In this document: piece after piece, positions 25,298-36,400 of the stretch | Layout of the letters: every line of letters starts with the position of its first letter | How positions within the stretch are numbered: the stretch's first letter is position 1 | Source: Sorangium cellulosum | GTDB taxonomy: Bacteria > Myxococcota_A > Polyangia > Polyangiales > Polyangiaceae | Reading direction: 5' to 3' | DNA: 64,000 nt | NCBI RefSeq assembly: GCF_002950945.1 | Contig: NZ_CP012673.1 | Span: 4,525,001 to 4,589,000, forward strand | Program-made: the position numbers and the translations under genes | The notes under the pieces: generated by a model | The model's input: the letters and a program-made list of their open reading frames with translations, nothing else | Told to the model about the DNA's origin: nothing | Databases searched by the model: none

Positions 25298-26944
25298 TCA
25301 GGGGTACGAGACCTTCCCGTAGATGCACCAGGCGGCGCCCTTCTTCAGCGCGATGGCCTGGCGGAGCTTGTACTCCCGCTTGAACCGGGGATCGTTGTAG
25401 GAGGCGCGCGACGAGGGGACCGTGGGGTTCTTGCAGTCGACGCCGGAGGCGATGATCACGAAGTACCGCGGGTTCTTGGCGAAGAGCGCGTCGGTGTAGC
25501 CGGTCCCGACCTTGTTCGTGTACCCGCCGGGCAGGCGCGAGATCTCGGGGCTGAGCAGCCCCAGCATGTCGACGACCGGGAAGCCCGTGCGGTACCCGAC
25601 GTAGCCGATGTCGGCGATCGCGATGGGACCGGGCTCCGCGTTCTGGACGAGCCACTCGGCGGTGCGCCCGGCGGCGTCGTCCCAGAAGCCCTTGTCGTTG
25701 ACGATGATGTTGCGCTGGGCGCGCACGAGCTCCTCGGTGCGGGTCGCGAGCGTGATCGCGCCGAACGCGGCGATCGCGAGCGAGGCGACCCGCTCGCGGC
25801 GCGCGGCGATCGTGCGGATCGCGTCGTCGGCGAGCAGGAACGCGAACGGCTCCGCGGGCGCGAGGAACCGGAAGTACGGCATCCAGTCGCCGCCCACGAC
25901 GACGACGTACACGCCGAAGAGCAGCGCGATCGAGGCTACCGCGAGGCCGCTCCGGCGCCGGTGGACGATGGACCAGGCGACCGAGGCGAGGCCGAGCCAG
26001 AGGAAGGCGCCGGCGTGGTGCGCGTAGTTGCGGACGTAGTCGCTGCCGCCCTTGAGCTGCTGCGCGAAGTTGCCGGTCTTGGCGGCGAGGGTGTTCGGGA
26101 CCCACGCGCCGTAATAGCTGTGCCGCCAGAGCAAGTGCGCGGCGACGGGCAGCGCGAAGGCGACGAGGCGCAGCACGTTCCTCCGGGTGAACGCCTCGTC
26201 GGCGTGCCACACGACGAGCAGCCCGAGGAACAGCGGCGCCTCCGGGCGGGTGAGCGCCGCGAGGGCGAAGACCACGCCGGACCACGGGAACGTGCGCGCG
26301 GAGAGGGTCCAGGGACCGCCGCCCGCCGCGGCGTCCTCCTCGCGGAGGAAGAGCTCGGTCCCCGCGAGCGTGAGCAGCAGGAAGAGCGGCGTCTCCAGCC
26401 CGAACACCGCGTAGCCGGAGAAGAGGAAGCTCGTGGCGAGCAGCCACGTCGCGAGGCAGGGGACGTTCGAGAACGGGCGCAGCCGCCGCGAGAGGAGGTA
26501 GGTGGGGACGAGCGCCGCGGCGGCGCAGGCGGCGCCGAGCACCTTCGACGCGACCTCGGGCGACGACCCGATCTTCACCGCCGCGGCGAGGAGCACCGTC
26601 CAGAGGAAGTTCGTGTAGCCCTCGACGCGCTCGCCCACGTTGTAGACGAGCCCGTGCCCGTTCGCGAGGTTCTCCGCGTACCGGAACGAGATGTACGCGT
26701 CGTCGATCGTGAAGCTCGAGACGCGGATCGCCGAGGCGATCGTGAGCAGCATCGGCGCCACGAGGCCGAGCGCGAGCTGCATCCAGGCGGGGAGGGGAGC
26801 GCCCGCGAGCCAGCCGCGGACGTCGCGCGCCGGCGCGGTGGGCGCTTCTTCTTCTTCCGGTTCCGTCGGCTCCTCTTCTTCTGCCGACACGTCGTCTCCT
26901 GCCCAGTCGCTGGTTTCCACGGCGCTCCTGACATCGTCCTTCAT
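25298..26944 (-). CDS. Polytopic GT-C type glycosyltransferase-like membrane protein
   Basis: A 548-residue inner-membrane protein. An acidic cytoplasmic N-terminus (residues 1-45, Glu-rich) precedes about ten hydrophobic segments. The first extracytoplasmic loop carries the hallmark DDAYISFRYAENLANGHG followed by NVGERVEGYTNFLW, where the DD pair is the usual GT-C acidic motif. A soluble C-terminal domain follows (IAIADIGYVGYRTGFPVVDMLGL). This resembles the group containing mycobacterial AftB and many lipid-linked-sugar transferases, so the likely role is transfer of a sugar from a polyprenyl-phosphate donor outside the membrane. The acceptor is unknown. Start at the ATG at 26944. No other envelope-sugar gene is adjacent. 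Confidence 0.85.
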   Translation of the reverse strand: MKDDVRSAVETSDWAGDDVSAEEEEPTEPEEEEAPTAPARDVRGWLAGAPLPAWMQLALGLVAPMLLTIASAIRVSSFTIDDAYISFRYAENLANGHGLVYNVGERVEGYTNFLWTVLLAAAVKIGSSPEVASKVLGAACAAAALVPTYLLSRRLRPFSNVPCLATWLLATSFLFSGYAVFGLETPLFLLLTLAGTELFLREEDAAAGGGPWTLSARTFPWSGVVFALAALTRPEAPLFLGLLVVWHADEAFTRRNVLRLVAFALPVAAHLLWRHSYYGAWVPNTLAAKTGNFAQQLKGGSDYVRNYAHHAGAFLWLGLASVAWSIVHRRRSGLAVASIALLFGVYVVVVGGDWMPYFRFLAPAEPFAFLLADDAIRTIAARRERVASLAIAAFGAITLATRTEELVRAQRNIIVNDKGFWDDAAGRTAEWLVQNAEPGPIAIADIGYVGYRTGFPVVDMLGLLSPEISRLPGGYTNKVGTGYTDALFAKNPRYFVIIASGVDCKNPTVPSSRASYNDPRFKREYKLRQAIALKKGAAWCIYGKVSYP

Positions 26945-27029
26945 CGGGCGCCGACCATAGCGCGGTTGTCACAGACATGACCTCGAGCTGCGTAAATCAG
27001 GACAGCATGGTGCGCGAACACCCCGACGC

Positions 27030-27065
27030 AGTGCGAACGAAATTGCGCACTGAACTGTTCGCACT
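27030..27065. promoter_or_regulatory. 9-bp inverted repeat, candidate operator
   Basis: AGTGCGAAC (27030-27038) and GTTCGCACT (27057-27065) are perfect reverse complements with an 18-base spacer that itself holds TTGCGCACT. A related GTGCGCGAAC lies at 27010-27019. The cluster of similar half-sites sits in the 281-base divergent gap between the GT-C gene and the dehydrogenase pair, where an operator would be expected. Confidence 0.5.
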
Positions 27066-27225
27066 ACCCTGACTGGCAGTCACGTCGATGGCTCCGGGCG
27101 AGGTGACCCGCTCCGGGGACTTGGGCCGGGGGTCCGGCGCGAACGGCGGGAGCGGCGGCGGGAGCCGGCGCGACGTCCGAGCGAAGGATCGACCGAGCCT
27201 GCGCTGGGAAGAAAGGAGTCGACCG

Positions 27226-27825
27226 ATGAGCGAGCTCGTTGCGCACCTTCCCTTGATTCTCCTTGTCGTCGCGCTCGCGGCGCTCGCGGCGCTCGCGTTC
27301 GCCGCGCTGGTGTTCGCGTTCAGATCACGCTCTCCGTTTTCCCGGTCGCTCGGCCGCGCGCTCACGGCGAAGGAGCGGTCGATCGTGGCCGCCTGCGCCG
27401 ACGCGCTGTTCCCCGCGGGCGGTCCGATCCCGCTCTCCGGCACCGAGGCCGGGCTGGTCGACTACATGGAGCGCTACGTGGCGCGGTCGCCGCGGGCCCT
27501 CCGGCCGTACCTGCGGCTCCTGCTCCACGTCGTCGAGCTCTCGCCCTGGGTCTTCGGGCCGCGCCGCGCCCGCTTCACCCGCCTCTGCCAGGCGGATCGC
27601 ATCGCGGTGCTCGCGTCCATGGCGCAGAGCCGCATCTACCTCCGGCGGGTCACGTTCCTCTCGCTCCGGACGGTCCTCTCGATGGGCTACCTCGCGAACG
27701 AGAAGGTCGCCGTCGCGATCGGCGTCGCCTGCTGCGCCACGCCGTTCGAGCGCCGCGCCGCGGCCACGGCCGGCGAGGCCGCCCGCGCTGCGGCCCCGGC
27801 GCTCGCGACGGAGGTGCCGGCATGA
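27226..27825 (+). CDS. Membrane protein resembling gluconate 2-dehydrogenase subunit 3
   Basis: A 199-residue protein with one N-terminal membrane span (residues about 5-30, LILLVVALAALAALAFAALVFAF) and a helical domain. The latter recalls the gluconate_2-dh3 family: LTAKERSIVAACADALFPAGG, GLVDYMERYVARSP, then RARFTRLCQADRIAVLASM. Such subunits usually escort or anchor a GMC-type flavin dehydrogenase. Start at the ATG at 27226 with GAAAGGAG upstream. Its TGA overlaps the ATG of the GMC oxidoreductase gene (27822-27825), strongly supporting a two-subunit enzyme. No Tat signal is visible; the membrane segment may do the anchoring instead. Confidence 0.82.
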   Translation: MSELVAHLPLILLVVALAALAALAFAALVFAFRSRSPFSRSLGRALTAKERSIVAACADALFPAGGPIPLSGTEAGLVDYMERYVARSPRALRPYLRLLLHVVELSPWVFGPRRARFTRLCQADRIAVLASMAQSRIYLRRVTFLSLRTVLSMGYLANEKVAVAIGVACCATPFERRAAATAGEAARAAAPALATEVPA

Positions 27826-29468
27826 AGCTCCCCACGCTCGGCGGAGCGCCGCGGCCCGCGGACCCGGCGCGGAGCGAGCGGCTCCCGCTCGCCGCGACCG
27901 CCGCCCGATCGCGGGGGGCGGCGGAGCCCCTCGTGCCCGCCGAGCCGCGCCCCGGGGTCAAGGTGTTCGCCGACTACGACGGCGAGGTGCGGGCGTCGTG
28001 CGAGGTGCTCGTCGTCGGATCGGGGCCGGGCGGATCGGTGGTCGCCAAGGAGCTCGCCGAGGCGGGGCGCGACGTGATCCTCGTGGAGGAAGGGCCGCCG
28101 TTCGGGGTGGAGGATTTCCGGCAGGAGGCGGGCGAGTCGCTGGCGCGCACGCTGCGCGAGGGCGGGATGCGGGCCGCGCGCGGGCGCATGCTCATCCCGA
28201 CCATGCAGGCGATCGCGCTCGGGGGGGGCTCGGTGGTCAACTCGGCGATCTGCGCGCGCTCGCCCGCCTGGGTGTTCGACAAGTGGGCGGAGCGCACCGG
28301 GACCACGTCGATCTCGTGGGACGTGATGCGCCCGCACTACGAGCGCGTCGAGCGCCTGCTCGGGGTGTCCCCGACGCCCACGGAAGTGCAGGGCGAGCGG
28401 AACCTGCGCTTCAAGCGCGGCTGCGACGCCCTCGGCCTGTCGAGCGAGCCGACCCACCGCAACGTGCGCGGCTGCCGGGGCTCGGGCGAGTGCTTCACCG
28501 GGTGCCGCAACCGCGCGAAGATGTCGACGGACATCTCGTACGTGCCCGCCGCGATCCGCGCGGGCGCGCGCGTGTTCACCAGCGTGCGCGCCGAGCACCT
28601 GATCGCCTCCGGCCGGCGCGTCGCCGGGATGCGCGGCCGCACCGTCGAGCCGTTCACGTGGCGCGAGGGCGCGCCCGTCGAGATCCGCGCGAAGCTCGTC
28701 GTCCTCGCCGCGGGCTGCATGGCGACGCCCCTGATCCTGCTCCGCAGCGGGGTCGGAAACTCCAGCGGCCATCTCGGGAACGAGCTGCAGCTGCACCCGG
28801 GGCTCGCGATCATGGCGGTGTTCCCCGATCCCATCCACCCGTGGGAGGGCGCGACCCAGGGGTATCACTCGCTCCACTTCCTCGAGCAAGGCATCAAGCT
28901 CGAGGTCCTCTGGTCGCCCCCCGCGGTGCTCGCCGCGCGGTTTCCCGGCTTCGGCCACGACTACCAGCGGCACCTCCAGACGTACCACCGGATGGCGCCG
29001 TTCGACGTGATCATCGCCGCCGAGCAGTCGCGCGGGACGGTCCGCCCGCGGCGCGGCAGCTGGGATCCCGACGTGCGGTTCGACTACGCGCCGCGCGACG
29101 TCGAGAAGATCCAGCGCGGCCTCGGGATCCTGTCGGACATCTGCTGGGCGGCCGGGGCCGTATCGATCCTGCCCGGGCTGCACGGCGTGCCCGACGAGCT
29201 GACGTCGCCGGAAGAAGCCGAGATCCTGAAGACGAAGCGCCTCGACGGGCGCGACACGGTCACCGCGGCGAACCACGCCTTCGGCACGGCGCGGATGTCG
29301 CGGCGGCCGCGCGACGGCGTCGTGGACGAGGAGGGCCGCTGCCACGATCTGGACAATGTTTACGTCGCAGACACGAGCGTCTTTCCTGGGAGCCCCGCGG
29401 TGAACCCGATGCTGACGTGCATGGCGCTGGCCGATCGCATCGCGTGCGGCATCATCGAGCGCTGGTGA
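27822..29468 (+). CDS. GMC-family FAD-dependent oxidoreductase
   Basis: A 548-residue glucose-methanol-choline oxidoreductase. The FAD dinucleotide fold is VLVVGSGPGGSVVAKELAEAG (residues about 64-84), followed by LGGGSVVNSAIC, the second GMC signature region. At the C-terminus are NHAFGTARMS with the candidate catalytic His, and VADTSVFPGSPAVNPMLT with the Asn partner. A Cys-containing stretch RGCRGSGECFTGC sits mid-protein, as in the cholesterol-oxidase/gluconate-dehydrogenase-like branch. It should oxidise an alcohol and pass electrons to the membrane or oxygen. The start overlaps the upstream small-subunit gene. No cytochrome c subunit is present. Substrate unknown. Confidence 0.93.
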   Translation: MKLPTLGGAPRPADPARSERLPLAATAARSRGAAEPLVPAEPRPGVKVFADYDGEVRASCEVLVVGSGPGGSVVAKELAEAGRDVILVEEGPPFGVEDFRQEAGESLARTLREGGMRAARGRMLIPTMQAIALGGGSVVNSAICARSPAWVFDKWAERTGTTSISWDVMRPHYERVERLLGVSPTPTEVQGERNLRFKRGCDALGLSSEPTHRNVRGCRGSGECFTGCRNRAKMSTDISYVPAAIRAGARVFTSVRAEHLIASGRRVAGMRGRTVEPFTWREGAPVEIRAKLVVLAAGCMATPLILLRSGVGNSSGHLGNELQLHPGLAIMAVFPDPIHPWEGATQGYHSLHFLEQGIKLEVLWSPPAVLAARFPGFGHDYQRHLQTYHRMAPFDVIIAAEQSRGTVRPRRGSWDPDVRFDYAPRDVEKIQRGLGILSDICWAAGAVSILPGLHGVPDELTSPEEAEILKTKRLDGRDTVTAANHAFGTARMSRRPRDGVVDEEGRCHDLDNVYVADTSVFPGSPAVNPMLTCMALADRIACGIIERW

Positions 29469-29682
29469 TGTGCGCGCCGGCGTGTCACGACAGGGCTCGC
29501 GGGCCGGGGTCGCGTCCGTCGCGCGTGGGCGGCAGGTGGCGGACAGCGTGTGAGGAGCGCCTTGCTCCGAGAAGGAGGCAACTCCCGAGTTGATGGGAGG
29601 CTCCTGCGGGCTACAAGTTCAGCGGCACGTTTTCACCTCACACGGGGCCGAGCCGTCCGTCCGCCGAGCTGGGAGGGAAGCT

Positions 29683-31506
<1,824 letters not shown>

Positions 31507-31814
31507 GCAGAGCGGTAGATCCCTCTCCCCGCCCCGAGAATTCCGAGCTCGGAAGCGGAAAGCAGCGCCATTGCACGCGCGTCGCACTCCGAGCTCAGGC
31601 CTGCGCCCTCCTGCGATGGCCCCCGACAACGGTCCGATCGTCGGCCCCGTTCCTTTGTGCTTTACGAAGGGGCGAAGACCTCGGTTATCGTAAAGCGGCG
31701 AGCTATGAGATCAGACGCGCGATTGGCACGTCAGAGAGCGAGCCACCGGCGCGGCATCAAGGTAAACTCTACGCGACGCCTCGCCGGCACTACCCCCCTG
31801 CGGGTCAGCCCCCA
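31507..31814. other. Intergenic region upstream of the ZnR-GYF gene
   Basis: This 308-base gap has no credible gene. It contains the inverted repeat at 31660-31695, listed separately, and moderately AT-rich sequence around 31640-31790 that probably holds the promoter of the zinc-ribbon gene. TTGGCAC near 31723 resembles half of a sigma-54 site, but the -12 element is off register. Confidence 0.5.
31660..31695. promoter_or_regulatory. 8-bp inverted repeat, candidate operator or leader hairpin
   Basis: CTTTACGA (31660-31667) and TCGTAAAG (31688-31695) are perfect reverse complements separated by 20 bases. AT-containing arms in this GC-rich genome are unlikely by chance. It lies about 120 bases before the start of the ZnR-GYF gene, a typical operator position. 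Confidence 0.45.
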
Positions 31815-33155
31815 ATGAAGATCACCTGCCAGTCCTGTCAATCGAAATACACGGTCTCGGACGAGAAGGTCCAAGGCAGAACCGTCAAGATCAAGTGCCG
31901 CAAGTGCGGCGCCACGATCCTCGTGAACAGCTCCGGCGTGACCACCAATGGTGGGCTCACCGACCCGGTCTCCGGGACGAGCGCTCCGAACGACGGGATC
32001 ACCTACTTGCTCAATGTGGCGGACGGCGACCAGCGCTCGATGACGCTGCCCGAGATCGTCGCCAGCTACCAGGCGGGGGTGATCAACGCGGAGACCTACG
32101 TCTGGGCAGACGGGATGACCGACTGGCAGCCGCTCGGGCAGGTCGACACGATCGTCGCCGCGCTGCACGCGGGGAGCGCTCCGGTCTCGGCGGTCGCGGC
32201 CCCGGCTGCGCCCGCGCCCGAGCCGGCCCCGGTGCCGTCGGTGGCCGCCGCCGCCGCGCCCGCGGGCCAGACTTCCCCCGGGGTCGAGGCGGTCGCGGCG
32301 GGTGCGCCGCGCGCGGCGGTGCGCCGCGACGTGGCGCGCCCGACGCAGGACCTCTTCGGCGGCAGCCCGGCGCCCGCCGAGGCGCTCCGGCCGAGCTCCG
32401 ATGACGTGGCGACGAGCGCGCCGCTGTTCAGGAGCGGCGCTGCGCCCGGCCAGCGCGACGAGAACTCGATGCTGTTCTCGCTGAGCGCCCTCACGGCGAA
32501 GGCCGGCCCGACCGCCCCGGCGAGGCCGGCCCCTACCGCCTCGGAGGACTCCGGGCTGATCGACCTGAAGGCGCTCGCTGCAGGCTCCGGGAGGACCGCG
32601 CCGTCGCCGGTCGCGAGCATCGTTGCCAACGACGGCGGCCTCTTCCAGCTCAGCGCGCCCATCGTGAGCACGGCGCGGGTCCCCTCGGTCGCGCCGCCGA
32701 GCATCGAGGCTCCTCCCAAGAACCGCGCGCCGATCTTCATCGGCGCCGGCATCGCGATCGCGGGCCTCGTGATCGCGGGGGTCTTCTTCCTGATGAAGGG
32801 CAGCGGCGAGACCGCGACGACGGCGCCCCCCGTCGAGAACACGGCGCCGACCGCGGCGGCCCCGGCGACGACGACGCCGCCGGAGCTCGATCCGGCCCCC
32901 GCGGCGGCGGCGACGGCCACGGCCACGCCCACGGCAGAGCCGTCCGCCAGCGCGGCGCCGAGCGCCGCCCCGGCGACGGCGGCGCGCCCGAGCACACGCC
33001 CGCAGCGGTCGACCGGCGGCAGCGCAGGCAAGGCGCCTGCGGCCGCTGCGGCGCCGGCCGCGCCGGCCGCGCCGGCCGCGCCGAAGCGCGGCAGCTGCGG
33101 GTGCGCGCCCGGCGACCTGATGTGCGCGATGCAGTGCTCCGCGAAGGGCAAGTGA
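31815..33155 (+). CDS. Zinc-ribbon and GYF-domain single-span membrane protein (GltJ/AgmX-like N-terminus)
   Basis: A 446-residue protein. Residues about 4-38 are an MJ0042-type zinc ribbon with two CxxC pairs (CQSC, CRKC). Residues about 62-120 are a GYF_2 domain (ITYLLNVADGDQRSMTLPEI, ETYVWADGMTDWQPL). A long Ala/Pro linker, one membrane span (PIFIGAGIAIAGLVIAGVFFL, residues about 305-326) and an Ala/Thr/Pro-rich exported part follow. The protein ends in a Cys-rich tail (RGSCGCAPGDLMCAMQC). ZnR-GYF-TM is the cytoplasmic layout of GltJ/AgmX in Myxococcus gliding machinery, where the ZnR and GYF domains contact polarity regulators; here the TonB-like C-terminal domain is missing. Function may be related signalling across the inner membrane. 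Start at the ATG at 31815. Confidence 0.85.
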   Translation: MKITCQSCQSKYTVSDEKVQGRTVKIKCRKCGATILVNSSGVTTNGGLTDPVSGTSAPNDGITYLLNVADGDQRSMTLPEIVASYQAGVINAETYVWADGMTDWQPLGQVDTIVAALHAGSAPVSAVAAPAAPAPEPAPVPSVAAAAAPAGQTSPGVEAVAAGAPRAAVRRDVARPTQDLFGGSPAPAEALRPSSDDVATSAPLFRSGAAPGQRDENSMLFSLSALTAKAGPTAPARPAPTASEDSGLIDLKALAAGSGRTAPSPVASIVANDGGLFQLSAPIVSTARVPSVAPPSIEAPPKNRAPIFIGAGIAIAGLVIAGVFFLMKGSGETATTAPPVENTAPTAAAPATTTPPELDPAPAAAATATATPTAEPSASAAPSAAPATAARPSTRPQRSTGGSAGKAPAAAAAPAAPAAPAAPKRGSCGCAPGDLMCAMQCSAKGK

Positions 33156-33176
33156 ACGCGCGGCGGGGGCTGTCTT

Positions 33177-33300
33177 CCAGGCCCCCCGCGGCGGCCAGGC
33201 CCCCCGCGACGGCCAGGCCCCCCGCGACGGCCAGGCCCCCGCGACGGCCAGGCCCCCGCGACGGCCAGGCCCCCCGCGACGGCCAGGCCCCCCGCGACAG
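33177..33300. repeat. 17/18-bp tandem repeat, seven copies, intergenic
   Basis: Seven head-to-tail copies of ccaggccccccgcgacgg: units of 18,18,18,17,17,18,18 bases. The first has GCGG for GACGG and the last ACAG for ACGG. The 17-base copies lack one C of the C6 run, typical of slippage. The array lies between the ZnR-GYF stop and the lipoprotein start and is not part of a credible frame, since the 17-base units break phase. Confidence 0.92.
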
Positions 33301-33407
33301 ACGTGATGCACGAGCTGCCCAGCGGCCGGTTGCTCGGTGAACGCTCGGCGAACCTACAGCGGCAAGAGCCGTGCGGCGCTCGGAGGGCCGCGCTAGCATC
33401 GTCCGTC

Positions 33408-36400
33408 ATGAGCGAGCCGGACGGGCGGCTGCACGCGCCGATTCCTCGATGGATTCCGGGCGCAGCGCCCCCCTTCGCGATGGCGCTGCTCCTCGGCGCG
33501 AGCGCCGCGGGGTGCGGCGGGCGGACGGCGGCGGCGCCCGCCGGGGGGGCGGCGTCGAGCGGCCGCGACGGCCGCGCGCACGTGTCGCTCACGACGGCGG
33601 GGGGACCGCTCGCACCCGGCGCGCTCGTCACGATGGTGACCCCGTCGGTGCTGCTCCCGGATCTGGTCGGAGAGCGCGGCGTGGTGGCGAGCGAGTCCGG
33701 ATCCAGGCGGGTGCTCATCGATCGGATGCGCGCCATCGCGCACGACGATGGATCGCTCGAGCGCGCGGCGGAGCTCTTCCCCTCCGGTCAGGTCACCGCG
33801 CTCAAGCTGCCGACGCGGCTCGGCGACGGCTACCTGTTCTACGCCTCGAACCGCGGGATCGCGCAGCTATGGCGGGCCAAGGGGTGGCTCGCGGCGCTCG
33901 AGCCGCTCGTGCAGCTGCCGTCGGAGGCGAACGAGGTCATCGCCGGGTTCGATCGGCTCTACGTCCGCCTCGCCCACAACCACCGGCTCCTGGCGATCGA
34001 CGCGCAGAGCGGCGCCGCGATGCCGCTCGGCCCGCTGCCGCCGGCGGGCGCTTACGGTCAGCTCGCGTTCGCCGACGGCTGGCGCGGCGTGGTCGAGGCC
34101 GACCTGCGCGGGCTGCTCGTGACCTTCGACGCCGGCACCACGTGGCGCGAGGTCGAGATCGAGGGGCGTCCCACCGCGCTGAGCGTGATCGGCGGCGATC
34201 CCGCGGTGGTCACCGCGAACGGGTTCTACGCGGTCGACGCGCGCGGAGGCGTCACGTACCGCGCCCTGGAGGAGCCCGAGGACGCGGAGGAGCCGCCGGC
34301 GCGCGCTCCCGGCCCGCTCGGGAGGCGCCCGCTCCGCGCCGCGGTCGAGGACGGATGGCCCGACTCGAGCGCGACGGCGGTGGTGGCCCGCGGCGGCGCG
34401 CTGGCGCGCGTCTCGCTGCGCGACGGCGCCGTCGTGGATCTCGCGCCCGACGCCTACCCCGAGCGCCAGGCGACCTGCCATGCGGTGCGGGCAGGCGCGT
34501 CGTTCGGATTCGTCTGCGGCGAGCGCGAGGGGCCGACGACCCTTTACGCCTTCCAGCCGCCGCTCGGCATGCGCCGGCTCATGCGCTTCGACAAGCCGCG
34601 CTTCGTGGCCGCGAGCGGCAACGGCGCGCTGGTGATCCGCGGCTCGTGCGGCGAGGACAGCGGGGCGCACGGCGGCCGCGCCTACTGCATCGTCGCCGCC
34701 GGCGGCGACACGCGCGAGATCCGCGTCAGCGCGCCCGCGCGGGACGTCGGCGTCGAGCGCGTGATCGCGCTCTCCGACGGCCGCGTCGCCGTCCTCTCGC
34801 CGCCCCGCCTCGGCGCGGCAGGGCAGCTCACGCTGCTCCAGGGGAGCGACGTGACGACCGTCCCGCTGCTCTTGCCGAGCAAGCCGCGCAGCGTCGCGCG
34901 CGATCTCCAGCGCGGGATGTGGCTCGAGGGGTTCGAGGAGCGTGAGCCCGGCGTCCTCGGCGGCTGGGTGGAGGCGGGCGGCCCGATCGCTGGCGTCCGG
35001 ATCGACGTGAAGACCGGCCACGTGACGGCCGGCGCGGCGCGCCAGGACGGCACCGGCGCGCTGCTGTCGGGGCGCTTCGCGCTCTCCCTCGGCGGGGGCG
35101 AGCGCGCCGCCGAGTCGACCGACGGCGGGGTGACCTGGCACCCGATCGAGCTTCCCGAGCGAGACGACGACACCGCCGCGTCCCCGACGCGCGCGTGCGG
35201 CCCCGTCGGCTGCGTCTTCAAGGGCTGGATCCGGGTCGGCTGGGGCAAGACCGCGCTGCCGGGCGACCTCGCGGAGGCGAAGCCGCCGCCCGCCATGCAG
35301 ACACCGACGCGCACGGCCAGCCCGATCGCGATGCGCTGCGAGCCGCTCGGCGCCTCCACCCCGCCGCTGCCGGACAAGCCGGCCGCGGCGCCGCCCGCGC
35401 GCCCGGCGCCGCCCGGCGTGCGCCAGCGGGCCAAGGAGACGGCGGTCTCCGCGTGGGCGCCTTTCCGCAACACCGCGCCGCCCGCGCTCGGCGCGGACGA
35501 GACCGGGTTCGACAACGGAGCGCCGTACGACATCGTGTCGACGCGCGCCTACGTGTGGGGCAAGCGGGGCGCCGACTGGGCGCGCGCCGGACGCTGGCTC
35601 ATCCGCTTCGACGATCGCTTCGATCCGGACGGCGGGGTGCGCTCCAGCGCCGTCAGCGCCTCGCCCTGGTCCGATGAGGCCTCGGCCGCGGAGGCGATCG
35701 GGGCCATCACGTACGGCGCTGCGTCCTGGGGCGCGTACCTCGATCCCGGCGGGCGAGCGGCGCTCACTCACGTGTGCCGGGGCGGCGGCTGCGGCCTGTT
35801 CGCGGTGTCCGAGGGGCTGCCGATCCTCCCGCTGCGGGACGGCGCCGGCCGTTCCGGCGCCTTTCTCCGGCCGTTCCCGAACGGCGCCGTGCGGCTCGGG
35901 GAGACATGGTTCTTCGTGTCGCCCGGCGGCTCGTACGAGGCGGTGAACCTGTGGCGCGCCGACCTCGGGATCGCGCGGCAGCTGGCGACCTACGCCCGCC
36001 CCGCGCGCGTCAGTTATGGGGTCGAGCCGCCGCGCCTGGTGCGGCGCGCGCTGGGCGGCGGCGTCGGCCTGCTCATCTCGACGGCCGCGGATCCCGGCGC
36101 GCGCGCCGGCGCCTGGCATGTCCTCCCGATCGACCGCGACACGGGCGCGCTCGGCGAGGCGATCCCGCTCGGCCGCAAGGATCTGACGGGCACGCCGCTC
36201 GAGCGGTGTCACCCGGGCCAGGACGGCTGGCTGCTGGACACCGGCCTGGAGGGCCTGCCCAGCTTCGATCTCGGCGGCGCCTATCCCTCGGTCGACGGCG
36301 TCGAGTTCCGGCTCCGCCTGGATCCCGGCGTCGCGTGCGTCGAGGCGATGTCGGTGAGGCTGCAGGCGGCCTTCACGAGATCGTCGGAGAAGCAGCCGGA

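Noticed and set aside
31723..31740. Sigma-54 promoter (TTGGCAC...)
   Set aside because: The -24 half is good but the GC of the -12 element is one base out of register.
33177..33300. CRISPR-like array of short repeats
   Set aside because: Units are contiguous with no spacers, so this is a minisatellite.
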